Positions 51,203 through 60,518 of a stretch of DNA of 64,000 nucleotides are shown here, piece after piece (position 1 is the first letter of the stretch; each line of letters begins with the position of its first letter). The DNA is taken from NCBI RefSeq assembly GCF_002163855.1, contig NZ_CP019332.1, positions 2,645,145 to 2,709,144 of the forward strand. Reading direction: 5' to 3'. The notes beneath the pieces are model-generated. The model did not search any database. It was not told the origin of the DNA and saw only the letters and a list, made by a program, of their open reading frames with translations. The stretch comes from Winogradskyella sp. PC-19 (lineage in GTDB: Bacteria; Bacteroidota; Bacteroidia; Flavobacteriales; Flavobacteriaceae). Both the position numbers and the translations under genes were made by a program.

Positions 51203-51220
51203 AAACGGCTTAGATTTATT

Positions 51221-52453
51221 TTGAATTTCGAACTCTTTATAGCCAAACGCATAATTGGCAGTAAAACGTATAAAAGTAGTGTTTCGGCACCAATAATTAA
51301 AATTGGTATTGCTGCTATTGCTATTGGCATCATAGTAATGCTTATTGCTATTGCAACAGGTCTAGGGTTACAACAAAAAATCAGAGATAAAGTTGTGGCG
51401 TTTAACGGTCATATAATTATCGATAATTATGATACCAATGCGTCGGACGAGTCTCAAGTGCCCTTAAGTTTAGACCAAGATTTCTACCCGGATTTTAAAA
51501 CTGTTGAAGGCGTAACCCATATTCAAGGTACTGCAAATAAATTCACCATTATAAGAACAAAAACTGATTTTGAAGGTGTTTTTATTAAAGGTGTTGGTAA
51601 AGATTACAGGTGGAATTATTTTGAAGAATTTCTTACTGATGGACGCTTACCAGATTTTACTGGAAAACTGAATAACGAAATTTTAATTTCAAAATATCTT
51701 GCTAATCGATTAGGATTTAAAGTTGGTGATACATTTCAATCTTTATTTGGAGAAGATTTAAACCGTCCGCCAAGAATACGGAATTTTGAAGTCGTAGGTA
51801 TTTATAATTCAGGTTTTCAGGAATTGGATGAAAAATTCTGCATTGCCGATATTAGACATATACAGCGTCTTAATAAGTGGGAAGAAAATGAAGTTGGTGC
51901 TTTTGAGGTTTTTATTGATGATTTTTCTAAAATTGAAGAAAAAGGAGAAGCTGTTTACCGTGAAGTACCTTCGTTAATGAAGTCAACAACTGTTACCAGA
52001 AAGTATAATACCGTTTTTGATTGGATTAAGATTTTTGATAGTAATACCTATGGGATAATTGCAATTATGATTTTGGTTGCAGGTATTAATATGATTACTG
52101 CGTTACTAGTCTTAATTTTAGAGCGCACACAAATGATTGGCATTCTTAAAGCTTTGGGTACCGCTAATTGGTCTGTTCGAAAAGTGTTTTTATACAATGC
52201 CTCATATTTAGTCGGTTTAGGATTGTTTTGGGGAAATATTATAGGATTAGGATTGTTGTTTGCTCAGAAATATTTCAAGCTCTTTCCTTTAAATCCAGAC
52301 ACCTATTATGTTAGTGAAGCGCCAGTATATATTAGCCTAGACTACATTCTTATACTTAATGTAGGTACTTTTGTAGTATGCTTATTGATGCTTCTTATAC
52401 CTTCAATCATTATTTCAAAAATTTCGCCAGTAAAAGCAATACGCTTCGACTAA
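51221..52453 (+). CDS. LolE/FtsX-family ABC transporter permease
   Basis: A 410-aa permease with one N-terminal helix, a large extracytoplasmic domain (about 55-265) and three C-terminal helices. The beginning MNFELFIAKRIIGSKTYKSS is the usual start of Bacteroidetes LolC/LolE-like proteins, which supports the TTG at 51221. Further matches are GVFIKGVGKDYRWNYFEEFL, ILISKYLANRLGFKVGD and ILERTQMIGILKALGTANWSVRKVFLYNA. It probably works with a LolD-type ATPase in lipoprotein release. That ATPase is not adjacent. Confidence 0.87.
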   Translation: MNFELFIAKRIIGSKTYKSSVSAPIIKIGIAAIAIGIIVMLIAIATGLGLQQKIRDKVVAFNGHIIIDNYDTNASDESQVPLSLDQDFYPDFKTVEGVTHIQGTANKFTIIRTKTDFEGVFIKGVGKDYRWNYFEEFLTDGRLPDFTGKLNNEILISKYLANRLGFKVGDTFQSLFGEDLNRPPRIRNFEVVGIYNSGFQELDEKFCIADIRHIQRLNKWEENEVGAFEVFIDDFSKIEEKGEAVYREVPSLMKSTTVTRKYNTVFDWIKIFDSNTYGIIAIMILVAGINMITALLVLILERTQMIGILKALGTANWSVRKVFLYNASYLVGLGLFWGNIIGLGLLFAQKYFKLFPLNPDTYYVSEAPVYISLDYILILNVGTFVVCLLMLLIPSIIISKISPVKAIRFD

Positions 52454-52473
52454 AACATAATAGTCTTTTAACT

Positions 52474-52502
52474 TTTGCTTTTTAACTTTTAGAGTAACTT
52501 TG
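52474..52502 (+). promoter_or_regulatory. Promoter of the cystathionine beta-synthase-like gene
   Basis: A -33 TTTG (52474-52477), a 17-nt spacer and -7 TAACTTTG (52495-52502) lie 17 nt before the ATG at 52520. Confidence 0.7.
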
Positions 52503-52519
52503 CAACGCAAAATAATATT

Positions 52520-53878
52520 ATGGACTACGCAGAAAATATTTTAGGAACTATTGGTAATACGCCAATGGTAAAAATGAACAAATTAGTTGAAGATTTACCA
52601 TGTTTAGTATTGGCTAAATACGAAACTTTTAATCCAGGAAATTCTGTAAAAGATAGAATGGCACTTCAAATGATTGAGGATGCCGAAGCAGATGGAAGAT
52701 TAAAACCAGGCGGAACTATTATTGAAGGTACTTCGGGTAATACAGGTATGGGATTAGCTTTGGCTGCGATTATAAAGGGTTACAAATGTGTTTTTGTATT
52801 AAGTGATAAGCAGTCTAAAGAGAAAATGGATATTTTGCGTGCTGTTGGTGCAGAGGTTGTGGTTTGTCCAACAGATGTAGAGCCAACTGACCCAAGAAGT
52901 TATTATTCAGTTTCAAAACGTTTAGCCGAAGAAACTCCAAATTCTTGGTATGTTAATCAGTACGATAATCCAAGTAATTGTAAAGCACATTTTCAAAGTA
53001 CAGGTCCAGAAATTTGGGAACAAACCGACGGAAAAGTTACTCACTTTGTCGTAGGTGTTGGAACTGGTGGTACAATTTCTGGTGTAGGAAGTTATTTAAA
53101 AATGAAAAATCCAAATGTAAAAGTTTGGGGAATTGACACTTATGGTTCTGTGTTTAAAAAATACCATGAAACAGGTGTTTTTGACGAAAATGAAATTTAC
53201 TCATACATCACCGAAGGTATTGGAGAAGATATATTACCAGCCAATGTAAACTTTGACGTTATTGATGGTTTTACAAAAGTAACTGATAAAGACGCAGCAG
53301 TTTATACACAAAAATTAGCCAAAGAAGAAGGCATGTTTCTTGGTAACTCTGCAGGTGCAGCTATCAAAGGTGTTTTACAATTAAAAGAACATTTTGGACC
53401 TGATGATGTTGTTGTGGTATTATATCATGACCACGGTAGTCGTTATGTTGGTAAAATGTTTAATGACGATTGGATGCGCGAACGCGGTTTTATAGAAGAT
53501 GAAGTTACAGTGGCTTCAGACTTAATAAAAGATCACTCAGATAAACCTTTAGTTACGGTAAAAACAGAAGAGTTGGTGTCGCATGCTATTGAGCGAATGA
53601 AAACTTTTAAAATTTCGCAAATACCAGTAGAAGATATTACAGGTTTTGTTGGTGCTGTTGATGAGACTGATTTGTTTAGACGTTATGTCGAAGACAAAAA
53701 CATATCTGACCTACCAATCAAAGAGGTAATGAGTAAACCTTATCCAGTGGTTAAGATGAACACCAAGATTGAAGAAATCTCCAAGCTTATTAATAAAGAA
53801 AACAATGCAGTTTTAGTTGATTTAGAAAACGGGAAATATCATATTATTACCAAGCACGATATTATTAGTGCATTGTAA
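52520..53878 (+). CDS. Cystathionine beta-synthase-like PLP enzyme with CBS domains
   Basis: A 452-aa enzyme of the cysteine synthase/cystathionine beta-synthase fold. The PLP lysine is in NPGNSVKDRMALQMIEDA (about residue 44). The phosphate loop is FVVGVGTGGTISGVGSYL and the substrate loop EGTSGNTGMGLALAA. Two CBS domains occupy about 330-450 (TEELVSHAIERMKTFKISQIPVED and IKEVMSKPYP). It should form cystathionine from homocysteine and serine, or cysteine from O-acetylserine. CBS domains suggest nucleotide regulation. Followed by a strong terminator. Confidence 0.88.
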   Translation: MDYAENILGTIGNTPMVKMNKLVEDLPCLVLAKYETFNPGNSVKDRMALQMIEDAEADGRLKPGGTIIEGTSGNTGMGLALAAIIKGYKCVFVLSDKQSKEKMDILRAVGAEVVVCPTDVEPTDPRSYYSVSKRLAEETPNSWYVNQYDNPSNCKAHFQSTGPEIWEQTDGKVTHFVVGVGTGGTISGVGSYLKMKNPNVKVWGIDTYGSVFKKYHETGVFDENEIYSYITEGIGEDILPANVNFDVIDGFTKVTDKDAAVYTQKLAKEEGMFLGNSAGAAIKGVLQLKEHFGPDDVVVVLYHDHGSRYVGKMFNDDWMRERGFIEDEVTVASDLIKDHSDKPLVTVKTEELVSHAIERMKTFKISQIPVEDITGFVGAVDETDLFRRYVEDKNISDLPIKEVMSKPYPVVKMNTKIEEISKLINKENNAVLVDLENGKYHIITKHDIISAL

Positions 53879-53898
53879 TTTTAAAATAGAATTAAATA

Positions 53899-53927
53899 AA
53901 AATCCTGAGCATTGCTCGGGATTTTTT
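53899..53927 (+). terminator. Intrinsic terminator after the cystathionine beta-synthase-like gene
   Basis: AAATCCTGAGC pairs with GCTCGGGATTT (one G-T pair) around a 3-nt ATT loop, with a T6 tract. It lies between this gene and the DUF2851 gene. Confidence 0.88.
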
Positions 53928-53937
53928 ATTTTAGAGC

Positions 53938-55212
53938 ATGCAAGAAGACTTTCTTCATTTTGTTTGGAAACATAAACGGTTTGATACTTCAAATTTGAAG
54001 TCAATAAATGGTGAATCAATTTCTATAATTAATCTTGGACAGCATAATTTTAATGCAGGTCCAGATTTTTTTAATTCGCAATTAGTAATTAACAGTCAAA
54101 AATGGGCTGGTAATGTAGAGATACACATAAAATCTAGCGATTGGTATGTGCATAATCACGAAACTGATACCAATTATGATAATGTAATTCTGCATGTCGT
54201 TTGGGAACATGACACCGATATTTTCAGGAAAGACAATACTGAAATTCCAACTCTAGAGCTTAAAAATTATATCGATAAAGGTTTACTGAATAATTATAAA
54301 AAACTCATGCAATCAAAAGCTTGGATTAATTGCGAAAGTGATTTCCCTAAAGTAGATGAATTTAGTTTTAATAATTGGCTAGAGCGATTATATATTGAGC
54401 GTTTAGAACGAAAATCTGAAGACATATATCAACTTCTTGAAACTTCAAAAAACGATTGGGAAGCTGTACTTTTTAAAATGCTTTGCAAAAACTTTGGTTT
54501 GAAAGTGAATGGCGAATCATTTTTGAGTTTATCCAATTCGGTAGATTTTTCAGTAGTAAGAAAAGTAAAACATAATATTAAAGATTTAGAAGCCTTACTT
54601 TTTGGTCAGGCTGAATTACTAAAAGATGATATACAAGATATATATTATATCGAACTACAGAAACGCTATCAATTTTTAAAGCAAAAGTTTCAATTGAATA
54701 ATCAAGGTGTTTTGCCATTACAGTTTTTTAGGTTGCGACCACCAAATTTTCCAACGATACGCTTATCTCAACTAGCAGCTCTTTTTAATAGAGAGCAAAG
54801 CTTATTTTCAAAAATAATTGAATTAAATGCTACTGAAGACTTTTATAATTTATTTGAAGTTGAAACGACTGAATTCTGGAAAACACATTATACATTTTCA
54901 AAAACTTCAAAATCTGTAAAAAAGAAATTGACAAAATCATTTATAGATTTATTGTTAATCAATACGATTCTGCCTATAAAATTCGGCTATTTAAAATCTT
55001 TAGGAAAGTCATCAGAAGAAGAGATTTTTGAACTCATAAAATCTATAAAAATTGAAAAGAATAGTATTGTAGATAAATTTTTAAGCCTAAAAGCAATTGG
55101 TAAATCGGCAATGACTTCTCAAGGATTAATTCAGCTTAAAACCGAATATTGTGATAAAAATAAATGTTTACAATGTGCAATTGGTAGCCAATTAATCTCA
55201 AAAAATCAATAA
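53938..55212 (+). CDS. DUF2851-family protein
   Basis: A 424-aa soluble protein characteristic of Bacteroidetes DUF2851. It has FLHFVWKHKRFDTSNL, NLGQHNFNAGPDFFNSQL, WAGNVEIHIKSSDWYVHNHETD and NVILHVVWEHDTDI. The C-terminus has a cysteine cluster (CDKNKCLQCAIG) that could bind a metal. The N-terminal pattern is reminiscent of nuclease-like cores, but no function is established. It begins 10 nt after the terminator of the previous gene and precedes the PspC gene by 9 nt. Confidence 0.88.
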   Translation: MQEDFLHFVWKHKRFDTSNLKSINGESISIINLGQHNFNAGPDFFNSQLVINSQKWAGNVEIHIKSSDWYVHNHETDTNYDNVILHVVWEHDTDIFRKDNTEIPTLELKNYIDKGLLNNYKKLMQSKAWINCESDFPKVDEFSFNNWLERLYIERLERKSEDIYQLLETSKNDWEAVLFKMLCKNFGLKVNGESFLSLSNSVDFSVVRKVKHNIKDLEALLFGQAELLKDDIQDIYYIELQKRYQFLKQKFQLNNQGVLPLQFFRLRPPNFPTIRLSQLAALFNREQSLFSKIIELNATEDFYNLFEVETTEFWKTHYTFSKTSKSVKKKLTKSFIDLLLINTILPIKFGYLKSLGKSSEEEIFELIKSIKIEKNSIVDKFLSLKAIGKSAMTSQGLIQLKTEYCDKNKCLQCAIGSQLISKNQ

Positions 55213-55221
55213 CTTGCAGTT

Positions 55222-55449
55222 ATGAAATTGTTCTACAGTTTGTTATTGTATTTTCAAAAGCGTGGCTATTATGTTTGCCAGCGTATCGCAGATCGTATGG
55301 GTATCCGAGCAAAAGTGGTACGCACAACTTTTATTTATCTCACTTTTGTAACAGTAGGATTTGGCTTTGCGGTTTATTTGTTTTTAGCATTTTGGATACG
55401 TATAAAAGATATTATTTACACAAAAAGAAGTTCGGTTTTTGATCTATAA
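55222..55449 (+). CDS. PspC-domain small membrane protein
   Basis: A 75-aa protein with a PspC-type domain: an N-terminal basic helix (RGYYVCQRIADRMGIRAKVVR) and one membrane segment (TFIYLTFVTVGFGFAVYLFLAFW). PspC proteins are envelope-stress sensors in proteobacteria, and short single-domain versions are common in Bacteroidetes with unclear function. It lies 9 nt after DUF2851 and 3 nt before the potassium channel gene, so the three are one operon. Confidence 0.82.
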   Translation: MKLFYSLLLYFQKRGYYVCQRIADRMGIRAKVVRTTFIYLTFVTVGFGFAVYLFLAFWIRIKDIIYTKRSSVFDL

Positions 55450-55452
55450 TTT

Positions 55453-56475
55453 ATGTTGAATCCAATATTAAATCTCTTTAAATCCAAAATTTACACAGCA
55501 CTATCTTTACTTTTAGTAGTCATGTGTATTGGTGTTTTAGGCTACCGATTTATATCAGATTATAGTTGGGTAGACTCAGTTTATATGACTGTTATTACTA
55601 TTACAACAGTTGGTTTTGCTGAAGTAAATCCTCTAGATACGCCTTCAAAAATTTTCACTATTTTTCTGATTCTAGCTAGTGTTGTTATTGTAGGTTATGC
55701 AATCTCTATTATCACCGAATTTATTCTAAGTAAAAATAATTTTGAAGACCTAAAACAGCGAAAGATGCAAAATAAAATAGACAAGCTAACCAACCATATT
55801 ATTATTTGTGGTTATGGAAGAAATGGAAAACAAGCAGCAAAGAAGCTATTGTCTTACAAAAGACCTTTTGTTATTATAGAGCAGGATAAAGACTTGGTCG
55901 AAAAGTTTCAAAGTGACGAGATTCCTTTTGTTCACGGAAATGCAAATGAAGACGAAACACTAATAAAAGCTGGTGTAAAAAATGCTAGTACTTTAATTTC
56001 TGCTTTGCCAGACGATGCCGATAATTTATTTGTTGTTTTATCAGCAAGACAAATAAATAGTAATATGTGTATCATAAGCCGCGCATCGCAAGAAACATCA
56101 TATGATAAACTAAAGCTTGCTGGAGCAAATAATGTAATTCTTCCAGACCGTATTGGTGGTGACCATATGGCGTCTTTAGTTGTTGTGCCAGATTTAATAG
56201 AGTTTATTGATAATTTATCGATTGTTGGTAGTAAGAATATTAATATTGAAGAAATCGAAGTTGAAAAACTCTACAACACAAATAAAATTAAAACTATCAG
56301 AGATTTAGATTTACGAAAAAAAACAGGTTGTACGGTTATAGGTTTTAAAGATCTCGAAGGCGAATATATTGTAAATCCTGAAGCAGATATAAAACTAATT
56401 TCAGGTTCAAAAATAATTGTCTTAGGACAACCAGAGCAAATTGAAAAATTAAATTCTGAATACAACATCGATTAG
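55453..56475 (+). CDS. Potassium channel with RCK (TrkA-N/C) domains
   Basis: A 340-aa two-helix potassium channel. The pore and selectivity filter TITTVGFAE (TVGF at 52-55) lies between two membrane helices. It is followed by a cytoplasmic RCK domain beginning HIIICGYGRNGKQAAKKL (glycine motif at 120-125) and a TrkA-C-type end (about 250-335). It should form tetramers gated by ligand binding to the RCK ring. It is similar to the MthK/Kch type. Third gene of the DUF2851-PspC-channel run. Confidence 0.93.
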   Translation: MLNPILNLFKSKIYTALSLLLVVMCIGVLGYRFISDYSWVDSVYMTVITITTVGFAEVNPLDTPSKIFTIFLILASVVIVGYAISIITEFILSKNNFEDLKQRKMQNKIDKLTNHIIICGYGRNGKQAAKKLLSYKRPFVIIEQDKDLVEKFQSDEIPFVHGNANEDETLIKAGVKNASTLISALPDDADNLFVVLSARQINSNMCIISRASQETSYDKLKLAGANNVILPDRIGGDHMASLVVVPDLIEFIDNLSIVGSKNINIEEIEVEKLYNTNKIKTIRDLDLRKKTGCTVIGFKDLEGEYIVNPEADIKLISGSKIIVLGQPEQIEKLNSEYNID

Positions 56476-56567
56476 CAATTAATCCTTTTTAACGCTCCAA
56501 GCTTTAAAAACTCATTTTTTTTTAGCATCTTGTCAGCTACTTTAATAAACTAACTAATACTGTACTC

Positions 56568-58358
56568 ATGAAGAAATCTCTTCTACTAATTTTTACAATT
56601 CTATTACCATTATTTAATTTTTCGCAAGACTTATCTGTTACACAGAAAGTTACTGATGACTCTGATGAGCTTAATACAGCAAAAATTGTTATTGATGTGC
56701 AAGGTGGTCAAGCACCGTACCAATATTTTTGGTCTGAAAAATCTGTAGATACTAAGACTAGTGTTATTAACGGAGCAACAGAAGGAAAAGAATATTCAGT
56801 TAAGGTTGTAGATGCTAACGGAAAAGAGAAAGAGTTAACGTTTGAAGTTCCAACTAATTCTGTGCCTGAGAGTATGAGTGCAGCTTTTGCACCAGTTGTA
56901 GGGTTTATGGATACATATTTCTTTTTTGACCCTTTTCACGCAATTGGTTTATATGACAACAGAGTTAAGGATGAAAACGGAGTGGTTTTAAAAAATCCAA
57001 ACGGAACCGATAGAACTATAAAAGTACCTTTTATGGTAATTTGGTTAATTCTTGGAGCGCTTTTTTTTACACTGCGTTTTAGATTTATAAACTTTAGAGG
57101 AATTAAGCACTCTCTTGATTTGGTTAGAGGTAAATACGATGATCCAGAAGCTATAGGTGAAGTTACTCACTTCCAGGCATTAGCTACTGCTGTATCAGGT
57201 ACAGTAGGTTTAGGTAATATTGCTGGTGTTGCTGTCGCAGTAGCTACTGGTGGTCCTGGGGCAACATTTTGGTTAATATTAGCAGGTCTTTTAGGTATGT
57301 CCTCAAAATTTGTAGAGTGTACACTAGGTGTAAAATATAGAACCTTAGAAGAAGATGGTACCATTTCAGGTGGACCAATGGAATATCTGAAAAAAGGTTT
57401 TGCTGAGCGTGGATTTAAAGGTGTAGGTAAAGGTTTATCATTCGTTTATGCTGTCATTATTATGCTAGCAGCATTTGCTGCAGGTTCAATGTTTCAAGCT
57501 AATCAAGCTACGGCACAATTATCGAGTGTTTTAGGAGTTGGAGGTATTGCCAAAACATTTATTGGTATTGGTATTGCCGTTATAGTTGGTATTGTAATTA
57601 TTGGTGGATTAAAAGGTATTGCTAAGGTAACAGAAAAAGTAGTGCCATCTATGGCAGCTCTATACATTTTAATGTGTGTAATTGTTATTGGTGCCAACAT
57701 CACTGAAGTTGGAAGTGCATTCAGTTTAATTATTGATGGGGCTTTCAATCCACAAGCTATTTATGGTGGTTTCTTAGGTGTATTAGTATTAGGTTTTCAG
57801 CGCGCAGCGTTTAGTAATGAAGCTGGTTTAGGTTCTGCATCAATTGCCCATTCGGCAGCAAAAACTAAGCACCCAGTTTCTGAGGGTTTTGTAGCATTAT
57901 TAGAGCCATTTATTGATACGGTTGTGGTTTGTACATTAACTGCTTTAGTATTAATATTCACTGGTACTTACCAAGGTGAAGAAGCAACTGGTTCTGCTTT
58001 AACTGCAGTTGCTTTCGGTAAGGTTATTCCTGGAGCAAGTATATTCTTAACAATAGCAATTTTCTTATTTGCATTTTCAACAATACTAACGTGGTCATAC
58101 TACGGCGTGCAAGCTGCACAAAGTATTTTTGGAGAAACTAAATTGGTAACAAACATATTTAAAATAGTTTTCCTATTAACGGTTGTTCTTGGAGCATCAA
58201 TTGGTTTAGGAGCAGTAATTGATTTTGCAGATATGATGTTCTTAACACTTGCAATACCAAATCTTATTGGATTGTATATGATGAGTGGAAGCGTCGCAAA
58301 AGACTTAAAAGCATATATGGCCAAAGTAAAGTCTGGCGAAATAGCTAAAACAAAATAA
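56568..58358 (+). CDS. Alanine:cation symporter with an N-terminal extracytoplasmic SprB-like domain
   Basis: A 596-aa AGCS-family transporter (Na+- or H+-coupled alanine or glycine uptake). The transporter core starts near residue 155. It has FQALATAVSGTVGLGNIAGVAVAVATGGPGATFW, KYRTLEEDGTISGGPMEYL and GFQRAAFSNEAGLGSASIAHSAAKT. The unusual part is residues 1-~110: a signal peptide (ending FSQ) and a beta domain IVIDVQGGQAPYQYFWSE...VKVVDANGKEKELTFEVP, which resembles SprB-type surface repeats. The start is clear. Single gene. Confidence 0.9.
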   Translation: MKKSLLLIFTILLPLFNFSQDLSVTQKVTDDSDELNTAKIVIDVQGGQAPYQYFWSEKSVDTKTSVINGATEGKEYSVKVVDANGKEKELTFEVPTNSVPESMSAAFAPVVGFMDTYFFFDPFHAIGLYDNRVKDENGVVLKNPNGTDRTIKVPFMVIWLILGALFFTLRFRFINFRGIKHSLDLVRGKYDDPEAIGEVTHFQALATAVSGTVGLGNIAGVAVAVATGGPGATFWLILAGLLGMSSKFVECTLGVKYRTLEEDGTISGGPMEYLKKGFAERGFKGVGKGLSFVYAVIIMLAAFAAGSMFQANQATAQLSSVLGVGGIAKTFIGIGIAVIVGIVIIGGLKGIAKVTEKVVPSMAALYILMCVIVIGANITEVGSAFSLIIDGAFNPQAIYGGFLGVLVLGFQRAAFSNEAGLGSASIAHSAAKTKHPVSEGFVALLEPFIDTVVVCTLTALVLIFTGTYQGEEATGSALTAVAFGKVIPGASIFLTIAIFLFAFSTILTWSYYGVQAAQSIFGETKLVTNIFKIVFLLTVVLGASIGLGAVIDFADMMFLTLAIPNLIGLYMMSGSVAKDLKAYMAKVKSGEIAKTK

Positions 58359-58384
58359 TGATTTTATAAATAATCATTAATAAT

Positions 58385-59254
58385 ATGAAATCTCACTTTA
58401 AGTTTTCCAAACAAAAACGGAGTGGGATTTTTTTATTGGTTTTATTTATTATAATTGTGCAATGCACTTACTTTTTTGTTGATTTTTCTTCTGAGGACAT
58501 TGTAAAACCAAATGAAGATGAACTAAAGCATTATAGAGCCGAAGTTGATTCTCTACGAGAAATTGCATTACAACAAAAAGCACCTAAAATATTTCCCTTT
58601 AATCCAAATTACATTACCGACTATAAAGGCTACACTTTGGGGATGTCAAACGAAGAAATTGACAGATTGCATAAATTTAGAGCTACAAACAAATGGGTCA
58701 ATTCTGTAAATGATTTTCAGAATATTACAAAGGTTTCAGACTCATTGCTGGCAGAGATTTCTCCGTATTTTAAATTTCCTAACTGGGTTACTAATCAAAA
58801 ATCTAAATCACATAATAGTTCATATTCCACTTCAAATAAACCAAAGACTAATGCTCAAAAAATAGACTTAAATATAGCTACTGCATCTCAGCTTCAAAAG
58901 GTTTATGGCATAGGAGAAGGTTTTTCAAATAAAATTATAGAGTATAGAAACAAATATCAGGGTTTTATAAGTACCGATGAACTTTCTCAAATTTGGGGAT
59001 TAAAACCAGAAGTTATCAAGCGAGTAAAAGAGCAGTTCATTGTTAAAACACCTCGACAGGTCACTAAGTTTAATCTTAATAAAGCTACACGAGATGAATT
59101 AGTTACAATTCCTCATATTGACTACGAAATTGCAAATAATATTATTGAAGAAAGAATAATTAGAGAAGGTTTTAAAAACATTGATGATTTAACAAAAGTT
59201 GAACAGTTTCCAATAAAAAAGCTACAGATTATTAAGTTATATTTGCAACTGTAA
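58385..59254 (+). CDS. Membrane-anchored helix-hairpin-helix (ComEA-like) protein
   Basis: A 289-aa protein with one N-terminal membrane helix (about 14-33) and three helix-hairpin-helix motifs in the exported part. The first is near 80-115 (LGMSNEEIDRLHKFRATNKWVNSVNDFQ), then IDLNIATASQLQKVYGIGEGFSNKIIEYR and FNLNKATRDELVTIPHIDYEIANNII. The last two are ComEA-like and would bind double-stranded DNA without sequence preference. A role in DNA uptake at the cell envelope is likely but unproven here. It precedes an acyl-CoA dehydrogenase gene by 14 nt. Confidence 0.85.
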   Translation: MKSHFKFSKQKRSGIFLLVLFIIIVQCTYFFVDFSSEDIVKPNEDELKHYRAEVDSLREIALQQKAPKIFPFNPNYITDYKGYTLGMSNEEIDRLHKFRATNKWVNSVNDFQNITKVSDSLLAEISPYFKFPNWVTNQKSKSHNSSYSTSNKPKTNAQKIDLNIATASQLQKVYGIGEGFSNKIIEYRNKYQGFISTDELSQIWGLKPEVIKRVKEQFIVKTPRQVTKFNLNKATRDELVTIPHIDYEIANNIIEERIIREGFKNIDDLTKVEQFPIKKLQIIKLYLQL

Positions 59255-59268
59255 AAAAAGCGAAACAA

Positions 59269-60435
59269 ATGTCAAAGTTATATTTCACCGAAGAGCACAG
59301 TTTATTTAGAGAAAGTTTAAGAGATTTTCTTCAAAAAGAAGTCGTTCCACATATTGATAAATGGGAAGAAACAGGTAAAATTGAGCGTTTTATTTGGAAG
59401 AAGTTTGGAGACATGGGTTACTTCGGTTTGGCAACTCCTGAAGCTTATGGAGGACTAGATTTAGACCTTTTTTATACCGTCATATTGTTAGAAGAAATGC
59501 AGCGTATAAACTCAGGAGGTTTTGCTGCTGCTATTTGGGCACATGCTTATCTAGCGATGACCCATTTAAATAAAGAAGGAAATCACGAACAGAAAGAAAA
59601 ATATTTGACGCCAAGTGCATTGGGTGATGCTATAGGCTGCCTTTGTATAACAGAACCTTTTGGAGGTAGTGATGTAGCAGGAATGCGAACTACGGCAGTT
59701 AAAAAGGAAGATACTTATATAATTAATGGTTCAAAAACATTTATTACTAACGGAGTATACAGTGATTACTTAGTGGTTGCTGCAAAAACAAACCCCGATT
59801 TAGGAAATAAAGGAATTAGCATATTTGTTATGGATAGAGATACCCCAGGTATTTCTACTACTAAATTAGACAAGTTAGGTTGGAGAGCATCAGACACCGG
59901 AGAAATTGCTTTTGATAACGTGGTAATTCCAGCAGAAAATTTAATGGGAGAGGAAAATCAAGGTTTTCCTTACATAATGCAACACTTTGCTTTAGAACGT
60001 CTAATTATGGGGGTTAATGCGCATGCTCGCGCCGAATATGCTTTAGAGTATGCCAAACAATATATGTCAGAGCGAACGGCATTTGGTAGAACAATAAATA
60101 AGTTTCAAGCTTTAAGACATACCTTTGCAGATTGTGAAACACAGATGGAAATTTGTAAACAATTTAACTATTACGTTGCAAGATGTTTAGATAATGGAGA
60201 CTATATGGTTAAAGAAGCTACGATGTCTAAGTTGCAATCCACTAAAATGGCTGACGATGTTATTTATCAGTGCCTTCAATTTTTAGGTGGTTATGGTTAT
60301 ATGGAAGAGTATCCACTGGCTCGTATGGCAAGAGATAGTCGTTTAGGCCCGATTGGAGGCGGGACCTCTGAAATTTTAAGAGAAATTATCGCTAAAATGG
60401 TAATCGATAACAAAGATTATAAACCAGCGACATAA
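59269..60435 (+). CDS. Acyl-CoA dehydrogenase
   Basis: A 388-aa FAD-dependent acyl-CoA dehydrogenase. FAD-site stretches are CLCITEPFGGSDVAGM and YIINGSKTFITNG, and the C-terminal FLGGYGYMEEYPLARMARDSRLGPIGGGTSEILREIIA closes the fold. The medium-chain catalytic glutamate position (YEGT) is GGGT here. E243 in FALERLIMG matches the alternative base position of the isovaleryl/long-chain type. A branched or long-chain acyl-CoA substrate is therefore more likely. It could act in fatty acid or leucine degradation. Confidence 0.9.
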   Translation: MSKLYFTEEHSLFRESLRDFLQKEVVPHIDKWEETGKIERFIWKKFGDMGYFGLATPEAYGGLDLDLFYTVILLEEMQRINSGGFAAAIWAHAYLAMTHLNKEGNHEQKEKYLTPSALGDAIGCLCITEPFGGSDVAGMRTTAVKKEDTYIINGSKTFITNGVYSDYLVVAAKTNPDLGNKGISIFVMDRDTPGISTTKLDKLGWRASDTGEIAFDNVVIPAENLMGEENQGFPYIMQHFALERLIMGVNAHARAEYALEYAKQYMSERTAFGRTINKFQALRHTFADCETQMEICKQFNYYVARCLDNGDYMVKEATMSKLQSTKMADDVIYQCLQFLGGYGYMEEYPLARMARDSRLGPIGGGTSEILREIIAKMVIDNKDYKPAT

Positions 60436-60518
60436 AATAATTTGATTAGTTTTGAAGTTTATATAATGCGGAATGGTATTTGCCATGATGTAATTATAAA
60501 ACACCAAATCAACTTATA

